28,563 nt of DNA from Anaerolineales bacterium UBA2232. GTDB lineage: Bacteria; Chloroflexota; Anaerolineae; UBA2200. Numbering within the stretch: position 1 is the first letter of the stretch; every line of letters starts with the position of its first letter. The notes under the pieces were generated by a model. That model saw only the letters and a list, made by a program, of their open reading frames with translations, was not told where the DNA came from and made no database searches. The translations under genes and the position numbers were made by a program. Below are positions 1 to 8,935 of the stretch, one piece after another. The stretch is from the NCBI GenBank assembly GCA_002348045.1, contig DDYO01000214.1, forward strand, positions 1-28,563, in the 5' to 3' direction.

Positions 1-1464
1 CTCGTTGGTGATGGCTGGTGGGGCAGACCAGTCGAACGCCGACAAGCCCACGACTACACCGGGCATCGGTTCCCCAGCAGAGTCGTAGATGGTACCACGA
101 ATCATCATTGCGGTTGGGGAACCGACGTCCTCGATGGTCACTAACGATCCCACAAAGGTGCCCTGGGGAGCAGGCGTGCCCGAAGTAACCGGAGCGGAGG
201 AGCAGTAGACCGTCGCGTCGTCGCGCTTGGCCATCGCTGTGTCGCTGACCAGTATCGTGAGTGAGGCTGCATATAGGTCCCGAGCGGCACACCATTCACG
301 CTTGTCAAAGAGCTGGTCTCCGAGGGCAACGTAGGCATCATGGAGGCGCTGCTTGGTGTCTTTGTAGTCGGGGCTTTGTTGGTACAACACCGTAAAACTG
401 TCGATAGCTCCCTGCCAGTTGGCACTCCAATAGCCCAAGCCCGCAATGTAGAGGGTGGCCAAGCGCTTCTGCTCGCGAATCGATGCATCGGCTGGGTTCA
501 AGGTGAGGGCCCGATCAAAGTAGCGTACGGACTCTTCCATGCGGTCCTCATCCCGCAGCCGGAGCCCCTCTTTGTAATACGCCTCGACCAGGAGCTGGTT
601 GACCTGCTGGCTCTCATACTCTGGGTCCAAACCCTGAAGCTGCTCGAGCTTGTCGATCATGGCATCCCAGTCAGCCTGGTTGTAGAGCTCACGCGCCTCA
701 TTGTACAAGAGAATCGCCGTCTGAAGCCGGATAGCGGAAGTTGGGGTCGGCCTTCGGCTGAGTACGGCGTTGGTTTCGGTTAGCTTTGCGGTGGCGTCTA
801 TGTGATTCGGATCCAAGTGCAACGCGAGCTCGAACTCTGCGCGAGCCAGCTCATAGTTCTGAGCAGCAAAGTGCTCCAGACCTCTGCCATAGTGCTCCAG
901 GGCTGCGGCGCGGTTTAATCGGCCCCGCTCCTGGACTCCCTGGTAGGCGCCCAGCAAGGCCAACGAAACGACGATGAGTAACGCACAGCCCACCAGCATG
1001 CCTGCAGTCATGGCCCATCCACACCCCAGCCGGCGGGAACTCTGAGGAGCGGGAGGTGCAGCTGGGGCGGGCAGGTGGTTGATGGATTCGTCCAATGGTG
1101 AACTGGGTTGGGGTGGCACCCTCTCGAAATGTGGCTCGGCAACCACGACGGTAGCTGGCTCCTCATGAGGAGCGGGCGGCTCTGCGGCACCCAGCTCCTG
1201 GGCGCGTCCGATCTCGGGCTGCGGGAGCTCTGGCACGCCAACCAAGTCCGCCTCGACCGGAGGCTCTGCTGGCGGTTCTGTTGCCGCCGGTGCCTCGATG
1301 TTTGTGGAAGCTGCCATGGGTGATGGCGCCGCCGCTGGTTCCGGTGGCGTCAGTGAGGGTTGAGGACGCACCTTAGCCAACAGCGCTGGGGGAACCTCCT
1401 TACCACACCTGCCACAGAAAGTGGCGTCATCGTCAAGTTGTGTACCGCATTTGGTGCAATACAT
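1..1464 (-). CDS. zinc-ribbon / TPR membrane protein (3' end beyond window)
   Basis: The reading frame is open from an ATG at 1464 to the window edge (488 codons), so the C-terminus is missing. An N-terminal zinc ribbon carries C3, C6, C17 and C20. A Pro/Ala/Glu-rich linker follows, then one membrane segment at about residues 148-178, then TPR-like helical repeats at about 185-400 with the usual Gly/Ala/Tyr spacing. The last visible part (GTIYDSAGEPMPGVVVGL) looks like the start of a carboxypeptidase-regulatory-type beta-sandwich. Topology should be zinc ribbon inside, TPRs outside. A GGAGG lies 6 nt before the ATG. The gene starts 20 nt after the DUF5107 lipoprotein stop, so the two are probably co-transcribed. 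The role is unknown; a cell-surface scaffold is possible. The architecture is common in Chloroflexota from memory. Confidence 0.85.
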   Translation of the reverse strand, partial: MYCTKCGTQLDDDATFCGRCGKEVPPALLAKVRPQPSLTPPEPAAAPSPMAASTNIEAPAATEPPAEPPVEADLVGVPELPQPEIGRAQELGAAEPPAPHEEPATVVVAEPHFERVPPQPSSPLDESINHLPAPAAPPAPQSSRRLGCGWAMTAGMLVGCALLIVVSLALLGAYQGVQERGRLNRAAALEHYGRGLEHFAAQNYELARAEFELALHLDPNHIDATAKLTETNAVLSRRPTPTSAIRLQTAILLYNEARELYNQADWDAMIDKLEQLQGLDPEYESQQVNQLLVEAYYKEGLRLRDEDRMEESVRYFDRALTLNPADASIREQKRLATLYIAGLGYWSANWQGAIDSFTVLYQQSPDYKDTKQRLHDAYVALGDQLFDKREWCAARDLYAASLTILVSDTAMAKRDDATVYCSSAPVTSGTPAPQGTFVGSLVTIEDVGSPTAMMIRGTIYDSAGEPMPGVVVGLSAFDWSAPPAITNE

Positions 1465-1484
1465 ACCAATCCTCCACGCCCTGC

Positions 1485-3494
1485 CTAGGGTGCAATAGCT
1501 TTGACGTATTCCAGCAAGGTCGTCCCTTGTGGGTCTCGCACCCGAGTGGTCAGCGTTGCCGGGGGAGCAACGGTGCTCGGCAGGGGTACGGTTAGCAGGA
1601 GCGGAGCTCCGGCAGTGAGGGCAAGGGTCTGTTCGTGAATAGCGACTCCGTTCCACAACAGCGTAACCTGGAGCAGCCTGGCTCGGGCTGATGTGATCCC
1701 CAAACGGACCTGCCCACGCTGGACGGTGGTGTTGACCGCAACCTCCGCGGTGGCTTCATCGAGGCCACCGATCCCCGTGATGGGCAGCCAGACCTCACGC
1801 CACTGCAGTTCCTGTCCAGGCGAAAGGGTGATGTTGTCCTCTGGCCAGAACGTTCGACAGGGACCTCCCCACATCTCAAAGTAATCCGACTGGTCATCGG
1901 CGAACTCGTTGAGCCCGGGAAACTGAGCTCCGAAAGCGAACAGCTTGATCCCGTGAGCAACGCTTTTGGGGAAAACCCGCGCGATGCCGAGGCCCGTCTC
2001 ATGATTGTACGCGCCGACAAATTCCTTCTGTACGTCTGCGACAAAGACGCCCAGCCAGTGATTCCAGTTCCGATACTGGCTCAAGTCTCGATCACCAAAA
2101 ACCGGCCAGGGTAGTTCTTGTCGCTCGCCCGGCAAGGACGCATCGCCTGTGCTGTGGACGATCATTTTCGTGGTGGGATAAAGGAACTCGATTCCCGATG
2201 ATGCGGATGGCGTACCCAGGGTAAGCATGGCATTGATCCAAAACTGAAGGCTCATGGGCTGGGCGGTCTGGTTGACGAGGCGCGGGCGAACGATAAAGTG
2301 GCTGCTTTCAGATGGCAGGATGACGGTGATTTCCGTCTGGAGTTGTTCTTGACCGCTCTGATCGCGCAAGGTGATGATCGCCTGGGTCTTCTGAAGGTCA
2401 ATGTCGTAACTCCAAGGGCGTCCCGACGCATAGCCATGCTCATGGACGGGCAATGCCCACTCCATGCCCCCAGCCGCGAGCCACCAGTTCTCATCACGGC
2501 TCAGTGGCCCCCAGTAAGAGGGCTTTAGTACACGATTGTTGTAGAACAGGTCCTGACCGCTGGCCTTGAGGGTGCACTGGTATAGGCGCCCACCTAGCTC
2601 CGGGAGGAAGGTGAGGCGCAGGAAGCGGTTCTCCAGGATGATCGCCTTGAACGTCCGGGGCTCCGTTTGGGGCTGGGATGCCTCATAGGCGGGTCGGTCC
2701 AATGCCCAGAACGACATGCCATAGTAGGGATCCACCTTCTCATAAAGGAAAGGCTCATAGGGATAGCTCAGGATGGTCAACTCAGTCTCGCCCACGTGTA
2801 GATCTGAATCGGTAATCGCTGGGGCCGGTGGAGTGGGAGGCGGCCCAGCAGTTGGTGTTGCGCTGGGGACGGCTGTGGGCGGTGGGTGAATGTCCACCTC
2901 TGTGGCGGCAGAGCCCTGGTTTCCAGCAACATCCTCTGCCTGTACCTCAATCTGATACGTACCTGGATCAGCTTGAGCCGTATCCCATTGGTATTCCAAT
3001 CGTGGGCCGTTAAGCTCGGCGACGACCCTTTGATTTACCAGCAAACGAATCCAACGTACCTGCTCATCATCTTGAGCCTGGGCCAGGATTTGCAGTGGCT
3101 GGCCTACCACGACGGAATTGGGCAGTGAAAGCAACGTGACCACCGGTGGGGAAGTATCCGGCCCTGCGGCGGCGATCACCAACTCGTCCCCCTGGGACAC
3201 GATCAGTGTCTGCTGATGCATCAGCTTGTCCTGATCGCGCAACTCGATGTCATATGCGCCTGCTATCAGCTCTAGGGTCAGGGGCGTCTCGCCAACCGGC
3301 TCGCCATCGAGATAGACGATCCATCCAGGCTCGCGCGAGCCAATCTGAACGGTACCCAGCTTTGGCGCAGGCAAAGGGGTTGGCGTGGGCGCAGGCGGCG
3401 AGCAGCTTATAGTGAGAGCGGCGCACACCACTGCCAGCAGGGCGCGGACAGACCAGCGTAGCTCAGTTGGATTGGAACCGCAAGGCTTTGTCAT
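1485..3494 (-). CDS. lipoprotein with PEGA, Ig-like and DUF5107 domains
   Basis: 669 aa. The N-terminus is a signal peptide ending in a lipobox-like T-I-S-C (C31), a weak match because position -3 is Thr, not Leu. A PEGA-type domain follows at about residues 47-95 (GWIVYLDGEPVGETPLTLEL). An Ig-like domain lies at about 115-205 (LDYQWDTAQ-type strand then EVQAEDVAGNQG), and a Pro/Thr linker at about 206-225. The large DUF5107 region spans about 230-540 (NRFLRLTFLPELGGRLYQ, then GGMEWALPVHEHGY), whose fold is thought to resemble galactose mutarotase. A beta-rich tail closes the protein. It is probably an exported, membrane-tethered carbohydrate-related protein, but no reaction can be assigned. 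No Shine-Dalgarno sequence precedes the ATG, and the -10 lies so close that the mRNA may be nearly leaderless. Confidence 0.85.
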   Translation of the reverse strand: MTKPCGSNPTELRWSVRALLAVVCAALTISCSPPAPTPTPLPAPKLGTVQIGSREPGWIVYLDGEPVGETPLTLELIAGAYDIELRDQDKLMHQQTLIVSQGDELVIAAAGPDTSPPVVTLLSLPNSVVVGQPLQILAQAQDDEQVRWIRLLVNQRVVAELNGPRLEYQWDTAQADPGTYQIEVQAEDVAGNQGSAATEVDIHPPPTAVPSATPTAGPPPTPPAPAITDSDLHVGETELTILSYPYEPFLYEKVDPYYGMSFWALDRPAYEASQPQTEPRTFKAIILENRFLRLTFLPELGGRLYQCTLKASGQDLFYNNRVLKPSYWGPLSRDENWWLAAGGMEWALPVHEHGYASGRPWSYDIDLQKTQAIITLRDQSGQEQLQTEITVILPSESSHFIVRPRLVNQTAQPMSLQFWINAMLTLGTPSASSGIEFLYPTTKMIVHSTGDASLPGERQELPWPVFGDRDLSQYRNWNHWLGVFVADVQKEFVGAYNHETGLGIARVFPKSVAHGIKLFAFGAQFPGLNEFADDQSDYFEMWGGPCRTFWPEDNITLSPGQELQWREVWLPITGIGGLDEATAEVAVNTTVQRGQVRLGITSARARLLQVTLLWNGVAIHEQTLALTAGAPLLLTVPLPSTVAPPATLTTRVRDPQGTTLLEYVKAIAP

Positions 3495-3508
3495 GAGTCT
3501 TGGCGTGG

Positions 3509-3537
3509 ATTATACCCTCGCCTTCAAGGCCGAGCAA
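3509..3537 (-). promoter_or_regulatory. promoter of the DUF5107 lipoprotein gene
   Basis: On the minus strand TTGCTC (3537-3532) is followed after 17 nt by a perfect TATAAT (3514-3509). The predicted start near 3502 leaves only about 8 nt before the ATG at 3494, so there is no room for a Shine-Dalgarno site. Confidence 0.6.
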
Positions 3538-3618
3538 GCTTAGGCAACTCGGCGGATGGTTCCCGGTGGCGGCAGCTGCCGGCTTTGACGCGCTCTCTTC
3601 CTGATATAGGCTATTTGG

Positions 3619-3647
3619 TTGACGGCAGATGAGGCGAGCGCTACAAT
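3619..3647 (+). promoter_or_regulatory. promoter of the thermonuclease-like lipoprotein gene
   Basis: TTGACG (3619-3624), a 17-nt spacer and TACAAT (3642-3647): 5 of 6 matches in both boxes. Transcription should start near 3654, giving a leader of about 48 nt with GGGGAG before the ATG at 3702. Confidence 0.65.
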
Positions 3648-3701
3648 TGGCGCAGTGACGGCGTAGGCACCCGGATGGGGACCAGTCGGGGAGAACGCAC
3701 C

Positions 3702-4727
3702 ATGAGACTGAGGAGTCAATGCCTCTGCTTCGCCTGTCTTATGAGTCTGCTTCTGAATGGCTGTGGTGTTCAGGGCAATGCTACGCCAGTGGGCGGCAGT
3801 TCGATCCGCACAACACCCGACACGGTGGTCTTTTCCCTCGAGGAGACAGAAAACGGCGTGCCTACTATCGAGCTGCCGGTTGCTCCCGGCCTTGCAATCA
3901 CCCCGACGATCATACCTACGCCTCAATTCTCGCCGCCGTTCAGGGAGACGGCCCTGGTGGTCAGGGTGATTGATGGGGATAGCATCGAAGTAGAGCTCAA
4001 TGATCAGCGCTGCCTGGTGCGCTACATCGGCGTGGATGCCTTCGAGGAGCAGGGGGACGAGCTGGGAGCGCAAGCCGGGGATGCCACCAGTGCGAACCGC
4101 AATCTTGTAGCTGGAAGGGTTGTGGAGCTGGAACGAGACATCAGCGACGCTGATGACGGTGGCCAACTGCTGCGCTATGTTTATGTGGGAGAGGTTCTCG
4201 TAAACGCCGAGTTGGCGCGCCTGGGTGTTGCGGCCGTAATCCTGATGCCGCCCGATGTGCGGCATCAGGACATTCTGCTGGCGGCGCAGAGCCAGGCGCG
4301 AGCTGCTGGTCGCGGCTTCTGGGTGCCGCCCCTGCCCGTGGTGCTGGAGCCACAACTGGCGAAGGGCCTGCCGACAGCGCAGTCAACGGCCACAGTCGTC
4401 GCCACGGAGCTACCTGAGCGAACGCCCGTGCCTTCAGTGCAAGTGACTGCCTGGGTCAGCCAGACCGCGCCTGCTCAGCGGACTAGCGTTACAGTCTATG
4501 GTCAGATCACCGTTGATGGGAAGGCAGTCGCTGGCGTACCGATGCGCACAACCTGGCACTTCAAGTCCAAGGACTCGACTTGTGAGGGCGTAAGCACGTC
4601 TGAGGGGATCGCCGACTGCACTCGCAACATCGGTGGCGCCACGCTTGGCTATGCGGTGGTCATCTCCGTGGAGATGACTCATGCTGAACAGGTGTACGCC
4701 ACCGAGACAGTTTTCACCCCGCAGTAG
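3702..4727 (+). CDS. thermonuclease-like (SNase fold) lipoprotein, catalytic Arg replaced
   Basis: 341 aa from the ATG at 3702, chosen over the upstream ATG at 3675 because GGGGAG lies 8 nt before it and the protein then opens with a clean lipoprotein signal (L18-N19-G20-C21). A staphylococcal-nuclease-like domain spans about residues 84-207. By alignment from memory with S. aureus nuclease, D91, R107, D112 and E115 match D21, R35, D40 and E43. The position of the second catalytic arginine (R87) is Q155, in the stretch DDGGQLLRYVYVG. A Thr/Pro linker (about 225-245) and a C-terminal beta-sandwich (about 262-338) follow. It is probably an extracellular membrane-anchored protein. Loss of R87 suggests weak or no nuclease activity, so it may bind rather than cut. 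It is a single-gene unit with its own promoter and terminator. Confidence 0.85.
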   Translation: MRLRSQCLCFACLMSLLLNGCGVQGNATPVGGSSIRTTPDTVVFSLEETENGVPTIELPVAPGLAITPTIIPTPQFSPPFRETALVVRVIDGDSIEVELNDQRCLVRYIGVDAFEEQGDELGAQAGDATSANRNLVAGRVVELERDISDADDGGQLLRYVYVGEVLVNAELARLGVAAVILMPPDVRHQDILLAAQSQARAAGRGFWVPPLPVVLEPQLAKGLPTAQSTATVVATELPERTPVPSVQVTAWVSQTAPAQRTSVTVYGQITVDGKAVAGVPMRTTWHFKSKDSTCEGVSTSEGIADCTRNIGGATLGYAVVISVEMTHAEQVYATETVFTPQ

Positions 4728-4731
4728 GAGA

Positions 4732-4766
4732 GCGACGTCCGGCCCGGCAAACGGGCCGGACGTCGC
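4732..4766 (+). terminator. terminator hairpin after the SNase-like gene
   Basis: Perfect 15-bp inverted repeat: arms 4732-4746 (GCGACGTCCGGCCCG) and 4752-4766 with a 5-nt loop, followed by CTTT. It starts 5 nt after the stop codon. The T tract is short, but the stem is very stable. It also sits at the 3' end of the convergent aminotransferase gene and may serve both. Confidence 0.8.
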
Positions 4767-4815
4767 CTTTGATCCGTAGGACGACGAGCCGGAATCACCC
4801 TCTGGACGGAGCCCC

Positions 4816-5979
4816 CTACCCCCGTAGGAACTTGTCGAGCTTTTCCATGCCGGCTTCAATGTCGTCCATGGAACAGGCGTAGGAAAAGCGGAGATGCTGT
4901 TCTCCGGTCTTGCCAAAGGCTAGTCCAGGGATGGTAGCGATCTGACAGTTGTCCAGCAGGGTTGCGGCCAGCGCGTCGGAGGAGGGAAACGTATCAAAGC
5001 GTGGGAAGGCGTAGAATGCCCCCTCAGGCATGTTGCAGTGGACCCCCGGCATCTGCTGCAGCGCCGACACGATCACATCCCGCCGGGCTCGATAGGCGCG
5101 GATCATCTCCTCCACAGGCTCCTGGGGACCATTGAGGGCAGTGACACCTGCCTCTTGTACGAATGAGGTGGCACAAGTGACCACGTGCTGCTGCACATTC
5201 AGGATTCTTGAGATGATGCCGCGATTCCCAGCCACGTAGCCCAACCGCCATCCGGTCATGGCAAATGTCTTGGAGAATCCGTTCACCGTAAGGGTCCGCT
5301 CAGCCAGGCCCGGCAGGCTACCCGGGCTGGTGGGGCGGACATCGTAGATGATCCGGTCGTAGACCTCATCAGATATGACGTAGAGGTCGTGCTGCGTGGC
5401 TACCCGCGCGATCGCCTGCAGCTCCATGTCCGACAGAACCCGGCCAGTAGGGTTGTTGGGCGAGTTGACGATGAGGGCCTTGGTCCGCGGGGTGATGACC
5501 TCTTGCAGTTGAGCCTCATCGATTAGCCAGCCGTTGCGCCAATCCAGGGCCACAGGAACCGGAATGGCGCCTTGTAGGCGCACCAGGGCATCATAGGAAA
5601 CCCACCCAGGTTCCAGGATCAAGACCTCGTCACCCGGATTGAGAAGGGTGGCCAATGTGATGTAGAGGGCAACCTTGCTGCCGGGGGTGACGATGATGTC
5701 GGTAGCTGGGTCAACCTTGACGCCGTTCTCGCTGCTTAGTTTGGCGGCTATGGCATCCAGAAGCTTGGGGATGCCACGGCTGGAGACATAATGAGTAAAC
5801 CCGGACTGCATGGAACGGTTCGCCGCCTCCTTGATATGGGCGGGCGTGTCGAAATCGGGCTCGCCGGCAGAGAACGAGACGATCTTGTGCCCTTGGGCTT
5901 TGAGGGTGCGAGCCTTGTCGGTTAGGGCAATGGTTGCCGAGGCCGGCAGATTATCCACGATCGCTGATGTTGTCTTCAC
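4816..5979 (-). CDS. PLP-dependent class I/II aminotransferase (aspartate aminotransferase type)
   Basis: 387 aa from a GTG at 5979, preferred because GGGAGG lies just upstream (4-nt gap) and the product then begins like Thermus-type aspartate aminotransferases (P-S-A-T-I-A-L, then AGEPDFDTP). An upstream in-frame GTG at 6030 has no clear ribosome site. Key residues seen (numbered from GTG 5979): SPNNPTGR at 173-180, DEVYD with D204 and Y207 for the PLP ring, and SKTFAMTGWRLGY with Schiff-base lysine K237 and phosphate-binding R245. A late arginine in HLRFSYA fits the carboxylate-binding Arg. It probably moves an amino group between aspartate or a related amino acid and 2-oxoglutarate in the cytoplasm. 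Exact substrate choice cannot be read; Ala, Tyr or N-succinyl-diaminopimelate variants remain possible. Confidence 0.9.
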   Translation of the reverse strand: MKTTSAIVDNLPASATIALTDKARTLKAQGHKIVSFSAGEPDFDTPAHIKEAANRSMQSGFTHYVSSRGIPKLLDAIAAKLSSENGVKVDPATDIIVTPGSKVALYITLATLLNPGDEVLILEPGWVSYDALVRLQGAIPVPVALDWRNGWLIDEAQLQEVITPRTKALIVNSPNNPTGRVLSDMELQAIARVATQHDLYVISDEVYDRIIYDVRPTSPGSLPGLAERTLTVNGFSKTFAMTGWRLGYVAGNRGIISRILNVQQHVVTCATSFVQEAGVTALNGPQEPVEEMIRAYRARRDVIVSALQQMPGVHCNMPEGAFYAFPRFDTFPSSDALAATLLDNCQIATIPGLAFGKTGEQHLRFSYACSMDDIEAGMEKLDKFLRG

Positions 5980-6110
5980 AAGTCCTCCCGTATTGACGTG
6001 TATGCTGCCCAACGCGCGCTCCCAACCCACTTGCTCTGGTTCCGCCCATGGAGTAAGCTCTCTTCAGTCTAGGACGACCCCAGCATTCTGGTTTCACGAG
6101 GAGCTTTGGG

Positions 6111-6767
6111 ATGCCCGACACAGCAACTTGGACAGCGGACGAGCGGGATGTTCTTGCCCGTCTGAATACCCCGTGGAAGGTCCAGCAGTTCTTGGACAGC
6201 CTTCCCTACAACACGGATCATCAGACGCGCTCACCGCGCCGCGTCCTTCGCGACCGCCGCGCCCACTGCAGCGAGGGGGCGTACTTGGCCTCCGCGGCTC
6301 TGCGCTTTCACGGACATCCTGCGCTTGTGGTCGACCTGCGGGCCTTTAACGATGACGACCACGTCATCGCCATCTATCGTTGCCACGGCCACCTGGGGGC
6401 CGTGGCGAAATCGAACTTTTCGGGGCTGCGCTTTCGCGAACCAATCCACCGCAACCTACGGGAGCTGGCGCTCTCGTACTTTGAGGCTTATTTCAACACT
6501 CTGGGTCAGAAAGCGCTGCGTGCGTACTCGCGCCCGCTGAACCTGAGCGTTTTTGATTCTCGCCACTGGACAACCACCGAGGAGGACCTGGAGTGGATCG
6601 GCGAGCGCCTGGACGGCCTGCGCCACTATGCGCTGCTGAATGAACACATGGTACGAGATCTTTCTCCCGTTGACAAACGAGCCTACGACGCTGGCTTTCT
6701 GGGCGCTGACCCCTCTGGGACGTTCCAGGCTAGGGCTGGCCTTACTGAGTGGACCGCTCAAACGTGA
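6111..6767 (+). CDS. transglutaminase-like fold protein, function unknown
   Basis: 218 aa. CGAGGAG lies 7 nt before the ATG. No signal peptide or membrane segment, so probably cytoplasmic. Residues 50-105 hold a motif set like the transglutaminase-like cysteine peptidase fold: C53 in RRAHCSEGAYLASAALR, then H84 in NDDDHVIAIY, followed by G-A-V-A-K-S-N (95-102). This would give a Cys/His pair in the usual order, with an acidic residue around 75-83 or further on as third member. The C-terminal half is helical, with many aromatic and charged residues. It stands alone, divergent from the aminotransferase and convergent with the AEC gene. Substrate unknown. I judge the fold assignment likely but the enzymatic activity unproven. 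Confidence 0.75.
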   Translation: MPDTATWTADERDVLARLNTPWKVQQFLDSLPYNTDHQTRSPRRVLRDRRAHCSEGAYLASAALRFHGHPALVVDLRAFNDDDHVIAIYRCHGHLGAVAKSNFSGLRFREPIHRNLRELALSYFEAYFNTLGQKALRAYSRPLNLSVFDSRHWTTTEEDLEWIGERLDGLRHYALLNEHMVRDLSPVDKRAYDAGFLGADPSGTFQARAGLTEWTAQT

Positions 6768-6837
6768 TCGTTTGACTGCTTTCTGCCCGTCCTACGAGTG
6801 CCTGCAATCCCAGGTTGCGGGGAACAGTGTCCCCATC

Positions 6838-7743
6838 CTACATCAGAAGGCGCAGCAGTATGGTCAAGGTCACCATGCTCAAGACGGTGGTGACGAAAAC
6901 CACGCCCGTCACAAAGGTGGGGTCGGACTCGAACTCGGTGGCGAGCACGGTGGCGGTGATGGCCGTGGGCATGCTGGACTCTACGATGCATACCTTCCTG
7001 GTGAGGCCCTGCAACCCCAGCAGCCTGGCCACCGCAAAGCCCAACACCGCGCCCCCCACCAGCCGCAGCAGACTGGCTAGCCCAATCAACTTGGTCTCGC
7101 GCCCCAAACGAATCTGGGCGAGCTGCATACCCAGCAGGAGCTGCATGGTGGGAGGGGCAGCGTCGCCCAGGAGCTTGACGGCTTTGTAAATGGGTTCCGG
7201 GGGTGCCAAGGAGAGACCTCTGAAAAGCAAGGCCAGCACCACCGCATAAACCACCGGAACCTGAGCCAACCGCTTCAGGGACGAAAGAACATCGGCGCTC
7301 CCCCGTGATGCGAGGTAAACGCCCAGCGTGTTGCCCAAGACCGCAGAGCCGGCAAAGAACAGGGAGCCACGAGCCAGACCCTCGGATCCATAGGCGAACA
7401 AGAGGAGAGGCAGGCCATAGTTGCCAGTGTTATTGAGCAGTATTGAGAGCAAGAAGGCGCTCTCCTGGCGCTGAGAAAGACGCAGGCGGCGCGCCAAGCC
7501 CCAGGCTAGTGGCCAAAGTGCTAGCGTGCTGATGATGAAGAAGGCCACGATGCCCCCTGCGTCGGCTGTGCCGAGGGTCGATTGAGAAAGGGAAGCAAAG
7601 ACCACACACGGGGTAAAGACGTAAAAGGCGACACGTGCTACGGCACGATTGTCCGGCGCCAGGGTGCGCTGCAGCACATATCCTACCGCGAAAACGAGGA
7701 TGACTGGCAGCACGGCATTGGAAAAGACGTTGAGCAGTGACAA
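6838..7743 (-). CDS. AEC family transporter (auxin efflux carrier-like permease)
   Basis: 301 aa, almost entirely hydrophobic, with about 10 predicted membrane helices in the two-repeat pattern of the AEC family. Marker stretches are LLNNTGNYGLPL in the first half and ESSMPTAITATVLATEF in the second, the paired unwound-helix motifs typical of this family. The start is a TTG at 7743 with GGAGG 10 nt upstream; there is no better ATG, and the protein begins as relatives do (LNVFSNAVLPVILVF). It probably exports or imports a small organic anion such as a dicarboxylate, but the cargo cannot be told. The neighbouring genes on this strand are not obviously related in function. Confidence 0.88.
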   Translation of the reverse strand: MSLLNVFSNAVLPVILVFAVGYVLQRTLAPDNRAVARVAFYVFTPCVVFASLSQSTLGTADAGGIVAFFIISTLALWPLAWGLARRLRLSQRQESAFLLSILLNNTGNYGLPLLLFAYGSEGLARGSLFFAGSAVLGNTLGVYLASRGSADVLSSLKRLAQVPVVYAVVLALLFRGLSLAPPEPIYKAVKLLGDAAPPTMQLLLGMQLAQIRLGRETKLIGLASLLRLVGGAVLGFAVARLLGLQGLTRKVCIVESSMPTAITATVLATEFESDPTFVTGVVFVTTVLSMVTLTILLRLLM

Positions 7744-7811
7744 GTGGAACGGTCCTCCGTGGCCCTACGGTCGCGTTGTGTGGCGGAACCCTCGAGTCGA
7801 CTGACTGCCCG

Positions 7812-7847
7812 AGCCCACGGTGATTGGCCCTTGGGCTTGGCGCCAAG
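7812..7847 (-). other. inverted repeats just after the HEAT-repeat gene
   Basis: A perfect 12-bp palindrome, CTTGGCGCCAAG (7836-7847), begins 5 nt after the stop codon of the HEAT-repeat gene on the minus strand. A second pair, AGCCCA (7812-7817) and TGGGCT (7832-7837), can form an alternative stem. No T tract follows, so termination is only a guess; an RNA-stabilising 3' end or an operator is equally possible. Confidence 0.3.
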
Positions 7848-7852
7848 TCTCT

Positions 7853-8863
7853 CTAGTCCTCCAGGTCTTCGTCGAGGTCTTCGATGTCCAGGTCATCGTC
7901 GCCCCCGGCCCCGTCCTCGGGATCGATCACCAAGAGGTCCAAGGATGCACCCGTCATCATGATCTCCCTGAGCGCATCCTCGGCGGCCTCGCACAGGATT
8001 TCATCGTCGAGCAGCACGCACTGTTCCAGCATCTTTCGCGCTGAGGCTCCGCCGATTTGCCCCAAAGAGGTGATGGCCGCCAACTGGATTTCCCGATCAG
8101 GGTCGTCGATCAGTTCGGTCAGAGCGGGCACCGCGGCCTTGATCTCCAGCTCTCCGGAAGCGCGTGCAGCTTCGTAACGCATGGCCGGGTCGGAGCTGGA
8201 GAGTTCCTGCAGAACGATGGAGGCCCACCCCGTGTCAGCACTCCTGCCCATGGCAAAGACCGCGCTCAATCGCATAGCCTCGCGATCATCAGCATACGCC
8301 TCAGCAATAATCGTGTGCACTCCAGGATCAGCGTAGTACGCGATGGACTCTACGCTGCGACGGCGAACGTCCAGGGATTCGTGGACATTCCGCGCTGTCT
8401 CCAGGAGCGCCTCGCGGACGAGTTGGGCACGACGCTCTTCTAGCTCGTCGAGTTCAGCCAGAAGCACGAATCGCCCGAGTGAGGCCGCAGCAGCGGCGCG
8501 GACGAGAGGTTCTGGATCCTCGCGAAGGGCGCGGACGAGAGGAGATACGAGCGTCACCGACTGATCCTCCCACAGGCCGTCGATGGACAGCTGGCGAATC
8601 CTGCCGTCTTGATCCTGCAGGGTTGAGCGGAAGACAGCATTAAAGTCGAGCTCAAAGTTCGCTTCAGCGCTCTCCACCAGAGTCTCGATGATTCTGCGGC
8701 GGCGAGCAGCAGGGAGGGAGGGCCAGTACTCCCGCATCTGCCGCGTGGCGGCCGTGCCGAGTCCCGACAGCGCATAGAGCACGCTGCTGCTTATGGGAAC
8801 GTTATCCTGTGCCAGCATCTCGAGCACCTGACCGAACGCGAGGTACTCATCGTCTCTTGGCAT
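7853..8863 (-). CDS. HEAT-repeat protein with acidic C-terminal tail
   Basis: 336 aa from the ATG at 8863 (GGAAGG 10 nt upstream); a GTG two codons earlier (8869) is an alternative. The body from about residue 60 to 310 is a run of helix pairs of about 30 residues with the HEAT/PBS-lyase pattern (for example SDPAMRYEAARASGELEIKAAVPALTELIDDPDREIQLAAITSLGQIG without gaps). The last 20 residues are strongly acidic (alternating D/E with L and I). There is no signal peptide, so it should be a cytoplasmic scaffold that binds a partner protein. The partner is unknown. It follows the double-zinc-ribbon gene after 72 nt and could be part of the same transcript. Confidence 0.85.
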   Translation of the reverse strand: MPRDDEYLAFGQVLEMLAQDNVPISSSVLYALSGLGTAATRQMREYWPSLPAARRRRIIETLVESAEANFELDFNAVFRSTLQDQDGRIRQLSIDGLWEDQSVTLVSPLVRALREDPEPLVRAAAAASLGRFVLLAELDELEERRAQLVREALLETARNVHESLDVRRRSVESIAYYADPGVHTIIAEAYADDREAMRLSAVFAMGRSADTGWASIVLQELSSSDPAMRYEAARASGELEIKAAVPALTELIDDPDREIQLAAITSLGQIGGASARKMLEQCVLLDDEILCEAAEDALREIMMTGASLDLLVIDPEDGAGGDDDLDIEDLDEDLED

Positions 8864-8935
8864 AACCACCGAACCTTCCAGATATGATCAGCTTGCACCA
8901 GAGGCTCAGCTGACAGCTCTCGCGCTGAGGCCCGC

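Noticed and set aside
3540..4355. Minus-strand open frame of 271 codons
   Set aside because: It lies opposite the SNase-like lipoprotein gene, has no domain look or ribosome site, and overlaps the promoter of its complement.
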